The notes under the pieces are model-generated. The model was given only the letters and a program-made list of their open reading frames with translations. It was not told the origin of the DNA and did not search any database. The position numbers were made by a program, and so were the translations under genes. A DNA stretch of 64,000 nucleotides from an uncultured Chitinophaga sp. (GTDB lineage Bacteria > Bacteroidota > Bacteroidia > Chitinophagales > Chitinophagaceae): positions 186,001 through 250,000 of the forward strand of contig NZ_CABHOU010000025.1 in the NCBI RefSeq assembly GCF_902168175.1, read 5' to 3'. Each line of letters begins with the position of its first letter. Position 1 is the stretch's first letter. Positions 44,466 to 52,426 of this stretch are shown here, in pieces.

Positions 44466-45797
44466 ATGAACAAATTAATTGTGACCGGAGCCATACTGTT
44501 GCAGCTGGTACAGCCCGTATTGGCGCAACAAAAAACAGACCCCCAGGAGATTAATGAGAAAATGCAGTGGTTTGCCGATGCCAAACTGGGAATATTTATC
44601 CATTGGGGCATTTACGCGGTGAACGGGATCGACGAATCATGGTCGTTCCATAACAGGAAAATCAGTCACGCCGACTATATGAAGCAACTGAAAGGCTTTA
44701 CCGCAAAGAACTACGACCCGCAGGCCTGGGCCGATCTTATTAAAGAATCGGGCGCACGGTACGCGGTAATTACTACCAAACACCACGACGGCGTAGCCTT
44801 ATGGGATACAAAGTTCGGCAAACTGGACGTAGCCAAGGCTACACCCGCCAAACGCGACCTGTTAACGCCTTTCTTTGCCGCCATCCGTAAAAACGGTATT
44901 AAAGCAGGTGCGTATTACTCACTGCTCGACTGGACTAACAACAATTACCCCGGCTTCTTAAAAGACAGCAGCCGTTACGATATCAAGAAAGACCCTGCCC
45001 GCTGGCAGAACTTCCTGGACTTCAACAATGGCCAGATGACGGAAATCGCTACCCGCTTTAACCCGGACCTGTGGTGGTTTGATGGCGACTGGGAACGCAG
45101 TGCCGATGAGTGGAAAGCGACAGATGTTAGGAAAATGCTTTTATCGCATAACCCTAAAACCATTATCAACGGTCGCCTTACGGGTTATGGAGATTATGAT
45201 ACACCGGAACAAAACTTCCCGGTAGTAAGGCCCAATTTTCATTGGTGGGAGCTGTGCATGACCATCAACAATAACTGGGGTTATCAGCCGCAGGATACCA
45301 ATTGGAAAACGCCGTACGAAGTGATTACTATCTTTGCCGACGCGATCAGCAATGGCGGAAATATGCTGCTGGACATTGGCCCGAAAGAAGACGGTACCAT
45401 TCCGCCGCAACAGGTGAATGTATTGAAAGAACTGGGTAAGTGGAACAAGAAACACGAAGCAGCCATCTTTAGTACGATCGGCGGCCTGCCACAGGGCCAC
45501 TTTTACGGACCTACCACCATGTCAAAAGACTCATCTGCTATATATCTTTTCCTCGCCGGCAAAGTAAGCGGGCAGGTAATGATCAAGGGACTGGATAACA
45601 AGATCCAAAGTATTAAAGTAGTAGGCAACGGAACCAGCCTTACGCATAAAATAGTAGGTAAAATATCCTGGAGCCCCGTGCCAGGACTGGTATACATACC
45701 GGTGCCCGAAAATGTGCAGGATGAATACATGACCGTACTCGAAGTAAAACTGGACAAGGCCGCTAAACTTTATCGCGGTAAAGGCGGACTGAATTGA
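44466..45797 (+). CDS. Alpha-L-fucosidase, GH29 (second copy)
   Basis: This secreted 443-residue enzyme has a signal peptide (MNKLIVTGAILLQLVQPVLAQ). Barrel motifs are FADAKLGIFIHWGIYAVNGIDESWSF, SGARYAVITTKHHDGVALWD and NPDLWWFDGDWERSADEW, with the nucleophile Asp in WFDGDW. It is clearly diverged from the GH29 at 27798 (WTDGEW) and shorter, so the two are not a recent duplication and probably differ in linkage preference. GH20 follows after 60 nt, suggesting a shared transcript aimed at fucosylated, HexNAc-containing glycans. Confidence 0.93.
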   Translation: MNKLIVTGAILLQLVQPVLAQQKTDPQEINEKMQWFADAKLGIFIHWGIYAVNGIDESWSFHNRKISHADYMKQLKGFTAKNYDPQAWADLIKESGARYAVITTKHHDGVALWDTKFGKLDVAKATPAKRDLLTPFFAAIRKNGIKAGAYYSLLDWTNNNYPGFLKDSSRYDIKKDPARWQNFLDFNNGQMTEIATRFNPDLWWFDGDWERSADEWKATDVRKMLLSHNPKTIINGRLTGYGDYDTPEQNFPVVRPNFHWWELCMTINNNWGYQPQDTNWKTPYEVITIFADAISNGGNMLLDIGPKEDGTIPPQQVNVLKELGKWNKKHEAAIFSTIGGLPQGHFYGPTTMSKDSSAIYLFLAGKVSGQVMIKGLDNKIQSIKVVGNGTSLTHKIVGKISWSPVPGLVYIPVPENVQDEYMTVLEVKLDKAAKLYRGKGGLN

Positions 45798-45857
45798 TAA
45801 ACGGCGAACAACATTTTTTTAATCCACTCATGTATAATTAAACACAGCAATTGATCT

Positions 45858-48116
45858 ATGAAGAAGCTACTCTTATCGTTGATGGTGTTGTTTGGCATGC
45901 AAACCTATGCGCAAACGTCAACAGCCCCCAACATTATTCCCGCTCCGCAGTCGATGGAGGTAAAACCGGGAAGTTTTGTATTAACCGCTAAAAGCGCCAT
46001 TGGTTTTAGCGTTACCGCCAGCAAAGCAGGCGGCCTTTTTAATGAGTTTTTGCAAACCAATTACGGGTTTAAACTACCCTATGCAAAAGTTGTATCCAGC
46101 GTAAATTTTATTGAGGACGCCACCTTGCCTGCCGAAGGATATGAACTTACCGTAACCAGCAAAAGCATCACCCTAAAGGGAAATGGCGCCGGTTTATATT
46201 ATGGTATTCAAACACTGCAACAGCTTGTGCCGCTCACAAAAGGCACATCACTGAGTATTCCGAACGTCGTAATCAAAGACGCGCCACGCTTCGCTTACCG
46301 CGGACTGATGCTCGACTGCGGACGTCACTTCTTCCCGGCATCTTACGTTAAAAAGTACATCGACGTAATGGCACAGTACAAATTGAACCGGTTACACTGG
46401 CACCTTACAGAAGATCAGGGCTGGCGTATAGAGATCAAGAAGTACCCACGCCTGCAGGAAGTTGCGTCTAAACGCGACGAAACAGTAATTGGTCATGCCG
46501 GCCGCAGTAAAGAATACGACGGCAAGCCTTACGGCGGTTACTATACACAGGAAGAAATAAAAGATATCGTGAAGTATGCCGAAGCGCGTTACATCACCAT
46601 CATTCCCGAAATAGAAATGCCCGGCCACGCACAGGCTGCACTGGCAGCATACCCTTACCTGGGTTGCACCGGCGGTCCGTACAAAGTAGGCACTACATTC
46701 GGTGTGATGAACGAAGTGTATTGTGCAGGCAACGATTCTGTTTTTGCTTTCCAGGAAGGCGTGCTGGACGAGGTACTGGCACTGTTCCCGAGCAAGTACA
46801 TCCACATTGGTGGCGACGAATGTCCTAAAGACCGTTGGAAAACCTGTCCTAAATGCCAGGCGCGTATTAAAGCGCTGGGGCTAAAAGACGAACATGAATT
46901 ACAGAGCTACTTCATTGGCCGCGTAGAAAAATACCTGAACAGCAAAGGCCGCAACATTATAGGATGGGATGAAATACTGGAAGGCGGTTTAGCCCCTAAC
47001 GCCACCGTAATGAGCTGGAGAGGCGAAGCAGGTGGTATTGCAGCGGCCAAACAAAAGCACGATGTGATCATGACACCCAATACTTACCTGTACCTCGATT
47101 ATTTACAGGGTATTCCGGCAACAGAGCCAATGGGCATTGGCGGGTACCTTCCATTAAAAACAACGTATGGCTACGAACCTTATTCTCCCAACCTGACAGC
47201 AGAAGAACACAAGTACATCATAGGTGTACAGGGCAACGTTTGGACGGAGTATATACAAACACCGGAAAAGGCCGACTACATGACCTATCCGCGTGGACTC
47301 GCATTGGCAGAGATCACCTGGTCGCCCGCCGGCAAAAAGAACTACGAATCGTTCCTGAACAGGCTGCCGGACGAACTGGCCCGTATGGACAGGCAAGGTG
47401 TTGCGTTCCGCATTCCGGAACCCGAGGGACTCGAAAACAGTGTAACATCTACCGTACAAACTACCGCTACGCTTAAACCTTCGGTAACAGGCGCTAAAAT
47501 CTATTACACCCTGGACGGTAGCGAACCTACCACCTCCAGCGCTGTATACACCGCCCCGGTAACTATTGCTTTAGGCGCTATCGACAACAAAGTGCTGAAG
47601 TGCATCGTAGTAACACCGGCTGGCCGCAAAAGCGCCGTTTACAGCGCCACTTACCTGCGTAAAGACTACAAGGCTGCCGAGAACGTGAACCCTTCTAAAA
47701 AGGGCGTTAATTTCGAGTTTACCAATAGTCGTGTACGCAGGGCTGCCGACCTGGGTAAAACCAAGGCCGATAGCACCGGTGTGATGGCTGGCTTCGACAT
47801 CCGCAGCTTCAGCAAAAAAGACATTTATGGCATTACCTACACCGGTTGGTTTAATGCAGAAACCGACGGCCTGTACGAGTTCAGAACCAACTCCGACGAC
47901 GGCTCGCTGCTGTACATCGGCGATGAGCTGTTAGTAGCTAACGACGGCGAGCATGCACCACAGGAAAAAACAGGACTGGCACCCTTGAAAAAAGGCTTCC
48001 ACAAAATAAAAGTACAGTACTTTAATGCGGGGGGCGGTCAAACCCTGAGCGTACAAGCCGGCATTAAAGGCAAACAAAGTATTAACTTGCGCAGTGTGCT
48101 GTATACGGCGCAGTAG
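45858..48116 (+). CDS. Beta-N-acetylhexosaminidase, GH20, with PA14 domain
   Basis: This 752-residue secreted exo-hexosaminidase uses substrate-assisted catalysis. A signal peptide (about 1-18) is followed by the GH20b domain (about 25-145) and the catalytic barrel (about 145-510) with RGLMLDCGRHFFP, LHWHLTEDQGWRIEIKKYP and the catalytic Asp320-Glu321 in HIGGDECPKDRW. A chitobiase-like C-terminal domain follows (about 545-610, AKIYYTLDGSEPTTSSAVYT), then a PA14 domain (about 635-750, GWFNAETDGLYEFRTNSDDGSLLYIGDELLVAND), a glycan-binding module. It would release GlcNAc or GalNAc. Confidence 0.95.
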   Translation: MKKLLLSLMVLFGMQTYAQTSTAPNIIPAPQSMEVKPGSFVLTAKSAIGFSVTASKAGGLFNEFLQTNYGFKLPYAKVVSSVNFIEDATLPAEGYELTVTSKSITLKGNGAGLYYGIQTLQQLVPLTKGTSLSIPNVVIKDAPRFAYRGLMLDCGRHFFPASYVKKYIDVMAQYKLNRLHWHLTEDQGWRIEIKKYPRLQEVASKRDETVIGHAGRSKEYDGKPYGGYYTQEEIKDIVKYAEARYITIIPEIEMPGHAQAALAAYPYLGCTGGPYKVGTTFGVMNEVYCAGNDSVFAFQEGVLDEVLALFPSKYIHIGGDECPKDRWKTCPKCQARIKALGLKDEHELQSYFIGRVEKYLNSKGRNIIGWDEILEGGLAPNATVMSWRGEAGGIAAAKQKHDVIMTPNTYLYLDYLQGIPATEPMGIGGYLPLKTTYGYEPYSPNLTAEEHKYIIGVQGNVWTEYIQTPEKADYMTYPRGLALAEITWSPAGKKNYESFLNRLPDELARMDRQGVAFRIPEPEGLENSVTSTVQTTATLKPSVTGAKIYYTLDGSEPTTSSAVYTAPVTIALGAIDNKVLKCIVVTPAGRKSAVYSATYLRKDYKAAENVNPSKKGVNFEFTNSRVRRAADLGKTKADSTGVMAGFDIRSFSKKDIYGITYTGWFNAETDGLYEFRTNSDDGSLLYIGDELLVANDGEHAPQEKTGLAPLKKGFHKIKVQYFNAGGGQTLSVQAGIKGKQSINLRSVLYTAQ

Positions 48117-48120
48117 CAAG

Positions 48121-49014
48121 ATGATATTGAATTTCGACACCAGCAACATATTACAATCCTTTTCAGCAACATGGCTGCCTGCTACCATACAGGCGGCCAT
48201 GTTACGTTTAGACCGTATCCATCCTGAGATACAGGGGAATAAATGGTTTAAACTGAAGTATAACCTGCAGGCCGCGGAGCAGGCCGGCAAAAAACGTATA
48301 CTCACGTTCGGAGGCGCGTATTCCAATCACCTGGCTGCCGTGGCCGTGGCCTGTAAACTAATGCAGTGGCCCTGCACAGCTATTATCCGGGGCGAAAGGC
48401 CGCCGGTGCTGAGCTATACACTGAAAAAGGCCGGGGAGATAGGCATGGAGTTGCAGTTCATCAGCCGTGAATATTACAGTAACAAAGAGCAACGCGATTG
48501 GGAAGCGATGTTCCCGGAACATTATATCATTCCCGAAGGTGGCCACAACGCCCTGGGGGCAAAGGGTTGTGAAGAGATATTGTCGCTCGCCCCTACTGCC
48601 TCTTTCAGCCATATTTTATGTGCGGTGGGTACCGGTACTACTTTGGCCGGACTTATTAATGCGGCTAAGCCAGGACAGCAGGTTTGGGGGATTAGTGCGT
48701 TAAAAGGCGCATTGTCATTGCAAACAGAAGTAGCCGGACTGCTAAACGCCGGCGCTACAAGCAATTGGCAGTTACTGCACCACTTCCACGAGGGTGGATA
48801 TGGGAAAATAACCCCGGCGGTTATCAGTTTCATGAACAGCTTTTTCACGGAAACGGGCATACCGCTGGACGGTGTGTACACAGGCAAAATGATGTTGGCA
48901 TTGAAAAAACTCGTGGAGCAAGGGCTTATTACTGAGGGCGATAGCGTGTTATGTATCCACTCAGGCGGGCTGCAGGGCAATCTTTCATTATCCGAAGGCG
49001 TTCTATGCTATTAA
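48121..49014 (+). CDS. ACC deaminase / D-cysteine desulfhydrase family PLP enzyme
   Basis: This 297-residue fold-type II PLP enzyme has the internal-aldimine lysine in GNKWFKLKYNL and the phosphate loop LTFGGAYSNHLAAVA. GGHNALGAKGCEEI and AVGTGTTLAGLI are further family segments. The start at 48121 is 4 nt after the GH20 stop and gives the family N-terminus; a longer frame overlapping GH20 is not family-like. Members degrade ACC, D-cysteine or other D-amino acids. No functional tie to the glycosidases is evident, but the tight spacing implies co-expression. Confidence 0.85.
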   Translation: MILNFDTSNILQSFSATWLPATIQAAMLRLDRIHPEIQGNKWFKLKYNLQAAEQAGKKRILTFGGAYSNHLAAVAVACKLMQWPCTAIIRGERPPVLSYTLKKAGEIGMELQFISREYYSNKEQRDWEAMFPEHYIIPEGGHNALGAKGCEEILSLAPTASFSHILCAVGTGTTLAGLINAAKPGQQVWGISALKGALSLQTEVAGLLNAGATSNWQLLHHFHEGGYGKITPAVISFMNSFFTETGIPLDGVYTGKMMLALKKLVEQGLITEGDSVLCIHSGGLQGNLSLSEGVLCY

Positions 49015-49025
49015 AAAGGGTTCAT

Positions 49026-49033
49026 TATATTTG
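49026..49033 (+). promoter_or_regulatory. -7 element for the gene at 49082
   Basis: TATATTTG is an exact TAnnTTTG match, 48 nt before the ATG and 11 nt after the preceding stop, so the next gene likely has its own transcript. Confidence 0.5.
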
Positions 49034-49081
49034 AGTACTTATGTATTTTTGCCAACTTATTGATTGAATGGTTTTAATTGT

Positions 49082-49804
49082 ATGAAGCAGATTGTCAGAT
49101 TACTATTCGCTGCGGGAATCCTAATTTTATTGAACACTACAGCAAAGGCACAGTTAGTGAACCCGCCGGTATTGCCTAATTTCCAGGCGCTTATAAAAAC
49201 CGGCAAAATTCAGCTGGACTTCATTTCAGGCTTCCGTGGCGTGTCGTCGATAGGCGTACAGCGCTCACTGGACAGTGTGCTGAATTTCAATACCATTGGC
49301 TACATTGCCGACGCTAATGCGATGCGGGCCACCTACGTGGATAATAAGCCCCTGCCTGGTAAAAACTTTTACCGACTGCTTATAACCTTTACCAGCGGCC
49401 GTTTTATGTACACTAAAACCTTTATGGCCTTAGAGGACAGCACCATCAATGCCAATACAAAACTCTCCGCCAGCGATATCAGGGAAATGACTTCCAAAAA
49501 CCCGCCGGGCGAGAAAAAAGATAAAGAAGTTGTGATTCCATGGAAGCCATCGAACTATGTATACACCACCGCCGACGGTAATATCAACATCAAACTCCCG
49601 GAAGCGCCTAAAAAGAAATACAGCGTTAAGTTCTTCGAAGCCAACGGTGCGCCGCTTTTTGAAATAGACCAGGTAATGGAGCCATTCCTGATTATCGAAA
49701 AAGCCATTTTCCTGCATGCAGGCTGGTTCAATTTCGAGATACATGAAGAGGGTAAGGTGCTGGAAAAATGGAACTTCTACATACCGCTTAATTACAAATC
49801 TTAA
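49082..49804 (+). CDS. Secreted protein of unknown function
   Basis: The 240-residue protein has a signal peptide (MKQIVRLLFAAGILILLNTTAKA). The mature part starts with a segment resembling a fibronectin-like strand set (IQLDFISGFRGVSSIGVQRSLDSVLNFNTIGYI and NFYRLLITFTSGRFMYTKTF), a layout seen in Bacteroidota surface proteins that read like the T9SS sorting region. A charged linker (SKNPPGEKKDKEVV) and a second beta-rich part (YVYTTADGNINIKLPEAPKKKYSVKFFE) follow. No enzyme motif is seen. It has its own -7 element and a weak terminator at 49813-49838. Confidence 0.72.
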   Translation: MKQIVRLLFAAGILILLNTTAKAQLVNPPVLPNFQALIKTGKIQLDFISGFRGVSSIGVQRSLDSVLNFNTIGYIADANAMRATYVDNKPLPGKNFYRLLITFTSGRFMYTKTFMALEDSTINANTKLSASDIREMTSKNPPGEKKDKEVVIPWKPSNYVYTTADGNINIKLPEAPKKKYSVKFFEANGAPLFEIDQVMEPFLIIEKAIFLHAGWFNFEIHEEGKVLEKWNFYIPLNYKS

Positions 49805-49853
49805 TAAAGCAGAGCCGGGTGATGAACCCGACTTTTTCTATGCTATTAAGCCC

Positions 49854-50347
49854 CCGTTGCGTCGCACACTTCAGCAGCAGGAAGGGGGCTGAACAATCAT
49901 ATACGTTTATTTGAAGTCCCGGGACTGGCATTTCCTAACGCCCGGAAACAACAGTGGGAATAGGCATCTCCGAAATTTTAGCCGCTGAAAGCCTTGCTTG
50001 GAGGCACCCAGGCCCTTTGCCTGCCCTTAAACTGCCCTTTCCCTGCCCTTTCCCTGGTATAAAAAGCGTTCAACCGGCCGCCTCCCCCAAATGGCGAAGC
50101 CTGGAGAATTAACCTACGGTACTTCTACCATATATGTTTGATAATCATAAGAATAGTATCTACGTCCCTGGGCAATCCTGTACCCAGCCTCAAGCCCGGC
50201 GTGGGTTTTTATTACCTTCCCGGGGGGTAGGTACAGAACCACTGGTGACCCCAGCTACGCTGCAACCACCCGGTTAAGGCGAATGAAAAAACGTGTTTAG
50301 AAAGCTGACCAGTAGTATTACTGTCGCTGAAGTGTGCGACGCAACGG
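49854..50347. repeat. Gene-free block bounded by a perfect 22-bp inverted repeat
   Basis: The left arm (49854-49875) starts CCGTTGCGTC and ends CACTTCAGC. The right arm (50326-50347) is its exact reverse complement. The same core appears once more at 17909. The 450 bp between them hold no convincing ORF, an 11-bp tandem array and several short GC-rich inverted repeats. It could be a small non-autonomous element, but no target-site duplication is evident. The block lies between the secreted unknown and the 3' end of lipB. Confidence 0.6.
50011..50054 (+). repeat. Tandem 11-bp units, second array
   Basis: Four phased 11-mers: GGCCCTTTGCC, TGCCCTTAAAC, TGCCCTTTCCC, TGCCCTTTCCC. Period and C/T-rich character match the array at 17999, although the unit sequence differs. 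Confidence 0.7.
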
Positions 50348-50372
50348 TGGATGAGGAGAGAGAGGAAGATGG

Positions 50373-51092
50373 TTACCCCATATCTTCCCAAATCATATCG
50401 GCACCAAATACTTCCCCGAAGTGGCGGCTAAGACGGGCTTTCACTTCGGCCTCATCTACCGGACGGCCCAGTTCCTTATCGAGGGAGGCCACCTGTTTAT
50501 CGGCGATGCCGCAGGCGACGATGTTGCCGAAATAGCCAAGATCGGTGTTAACATTGAGGGCAAAGCCGTGCATGGTTACCCAGCGGCTGCAACGGATGCC
50601 CATAGCGCAGATCTTACGGGCTTTAGCCGGATTGCCGGGTTCGAGCCAAACGCCTGTTTCGCCGGGCGAACGGCCGGCGGTAATACCGTATTCGGCCAGG
50701 GTGCGGATAATCACCTCCTCGAGGTAACGCAGGTATTTGCCGATATCGGTAAAAAAATATTCGAGATCAATAACCGGGTAACCGACGATCTGGCCGGGGC
50801 CATGAAAGGTAATATCGCCGCCACGGTTGGTGTAAACGAAGTTGATGCCCTTTTCCTGCAATTGCTCGTTGCTGATGAGCAGGTTTTCGAGATGCCCGCT
50901 TTTGCCGAGGGTGTATACAGGTGGATGCTCGCAGAAAAGCAGGTGGTTAGTGGTCACTTCACCGGTAACAGCCTCGGGGTGGTTACGCTTATCGGCCTTA
51001 ATGCGCACATTGTGCTGCAATAACGATTCCTGGTAGTTCCAGGCCGTGTCATAAGCTATGTTCCCGAGATCCTTAACCCTTACCTGTGTCAT
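50373..51092 (-). CDS. lipB: Octanoyl-[ACP]:protein octanoyltransferase
   Basis: This enzyme moves octanoate from acyl carrier protein to lipoyl domains of enzymes such as GcvH, the first step of lipoate synthesis. The ATG at 51092 gives 239 residues and the conserved start MTQVRVKDLGNIAYDTAW; a longer frame adds 31 non-conserved residues. Seen are HPPVYTLGKSGHLEN, the core TNRGGDITFHGPGQIVGYPVIDL, the Lys-containing ARKICAMGIRCSRWVTMHGFALNV, and the catalytic Cys in VACGIADKQVASL. It is divergent from the pseudouridine synthase gene. Confidence 0.95.
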   Translation of the reverse strand: MTQVRVKDLGNIAYDTAWNYQESLLQHNVRIKADKRNHPEAVTGEVTTNHLLFCEHPPVYTLGKSGHLENLLISNEQLQEKGINFVYTNRGGDITFHGPGQIVGYPVIDLEYFFTDIGKYLRYLEEVIIRTLAEYGITAGRSPGETGVWLEPGNPAKARKICAMGIRCSRWVTMHGFALNVNTDLGYFGNIVACGIADKQVASLDKELGRPVDEAEVKARLSRHFGEVFGADMIWEDMG

Positions 51093-51115
51093 AAACCCTG
51101 CTTCATTTGAGGCGT

Positions 51116-51172
51116 CAAAATTAACTAATAATCCGCAAACACCGGCCGGGCCGCCACAATTACGTACCTTTG
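51116..51172. promoter_or_regulatory. Divergent -7 elements for lipB and the RluA gene
   Basis: CAAAATTA at 51116-51123 is TAATTTTG on the minus strand, 23 nt before the lipB ATG. TACCTTTG at 51165-51172 lies 15 nt before the RluA-family ATG. Both match TAnnTTTG. Confidence 0.55.
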
Positions 51173-51187
51173 CAAAAATTTTCATAC

Positions 51188-52243
51188 ATGACCGACGAAA
51201 TGCTGGAGCTGGAAGACGAACTGGAAAGCGGGGAAGGCAGCGAGGAGATATACGAGCGTATCAATATGGTGGTAGACAGAGGCCAGGAACCGATCCGCAT
51301 CGATAAATTCCTGCTCACCCGTATACAGAACGCTACCCGCAACAAGGTTCAGCAGGCCATTGAAGACGGAATGGTATCGGTGAACGATAAACCGATCAAA
51401 TCCAATTACAAAATCCGTCCGCTGGACAAGATCATCGTACTTTCCAACAGGAACCCGGAAAGTACGGAGACGCTGCCCGAAGAGATGCCGCTGAACATCG
51501 TTTACGAGGATGAGGACATCATGATCATCAATAAACCCGCGGGTTTGGTGGTGCATCCTGGTTGTGGCAACTATACCGGCACCCTGGTGAACGGCCTGGC
51601 TTATTACCTGAACGAAGATAAAACCACCCCCATACCGGACATCCCCCGGTTTGGACTGGTACACCGTATCGATAAAAATACCAGTGGACTGCTGGCCATC
51701 GCCAAAACCGATAAGGCCATGAACGACCTGGCCAAACAGTTTGCCGCGCATACCGTGCAACGCCGCTATATAGCTCTGGCATGGGGCGATTTTGATGAGG
51801 ACGAGGGTACTGTTGAAGCCCACGTTGGCCGCCACCAGCGCTTTCGTAAGATCATGACCGCGTATCCCGATGGAGAATATGGCAAAGAGGCCATTACACA
51901 CTACAAAGTACTGGAACGTTATAACTACGTAACCCTCATCGAATGCAGGCTGGAAACCGGCCGTACGCACCAGATAAGGGTGCATATGCAGCATATTGGT
52001 CACTCCCTGTTCAACGACGACTCCTACGGCGGCAACCGGATTGTAAAAGGAACGGTGTTCGCTAAGTATAAACAGTTCATCGACAACTGTTTTGAGGTGA
52101 TGCCGCGCCACGCACTGCACGCCCGTACGCTTGGGTTTATACACCCGCGTACCCGCCAGCCTGTGCATTTTGAAAGCGAGATGCCCGAAGACTTCAAAGC
52201 TGTGCTTGAAAAGTGGCGGCGTTATTCGACCGCCCGCAGTTAA
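51188..52243 (+). CDS. RluA-family pseudouridine synthase
   Basis: This enzyme isomerises uridine in RNA. The protein is about 351 residues: an acidic N-terminus, an S4 RNA-binding domain (about 40-90, IRIDKFLLTRIQNATRNKVQQAIEDGMVSVNDKPIKSNYKI), and the catalytic domain (about 105-345). The catalytic Asp is in GLVHRIDKNTSGLLAIAK, with IINKPAGLVVHPG before it and CRLETGRTHQIRVHMQHIGHSLFNDDSYGG after. By length and S4 domain it resembles RluD, which targets 23S rRNA helix 69, but the site cannot be proven from sequence. Confidence 0.93.
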   Translation: MTDEMLELEDELESGEGSEEIYERINMVVDRGQEPIRIDKFLLTRIQNATRNKVQQAIEDGMVSVNDKPIKSNYKIRPLDKIIVLSNRNPESTETLPEEMPLNIVYEDEDIMIINKPAGLVVHPGCGNYTGTLVNGLAYYLNEDKTTPIPDIPRFGLVHRIDKNTSGLLAIAKTDKAMNDLAKQFAAHTVQRRYIALAWGDFDEDEGTVEAHVGRHQRFRKIMTAYPDGEYGKEAITHYKVLERYNYVTLIECRLETGRTHQIRVHMQHIGHSLFNDDSYGGNRIVKGTVFAKYKQFIDNCFEVMPRHALHARTLGFIHPRTRQPVHFESEMPEDFKAVLEKWRRYSTARS

Positions 52244-52248
52244 AATAT

Positions 52249-52275
52249 TATCCCGCCGGTGCCTCCGGCGGGATA
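52249..52275 (+). terminator. Terminator-like hairpin after the RluA gene
   Basis: TATCCCGCCGG and CCGGCGGGATA form a perfect 11-bp stem with a 5-nt loop; the following T-run is weak. Confidence 0.65.
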
Positions 52276-52426
52276 AATCTTTCCCCCTATACATACACTA
52301 ATTTATCCCCTTCACCGTTTAATAGCGAGCTCCCCCATTAGCATAACAACTGTATCTATTAATTATTTTATAGAAAACATTCTACATATCAATAATTCTG
52401 CTAATTTAGAGCCACCATACTTGTTG

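Noticed and set aside
49805..50372. The inverted-repeat block as a complete insertion sequence
   Set aside because: There is no transposase frame and no visible target-site duplication, so only a non-autonomous or unrelated repeat is supported.
51182..52294. A 370-codon open frame on the minus strand opposite the RluA-family gene
   Set aside because: It is fully antisense to a gene with clear catalytic motifs, has no recognisable domain and reflects codon usage of the true gene.
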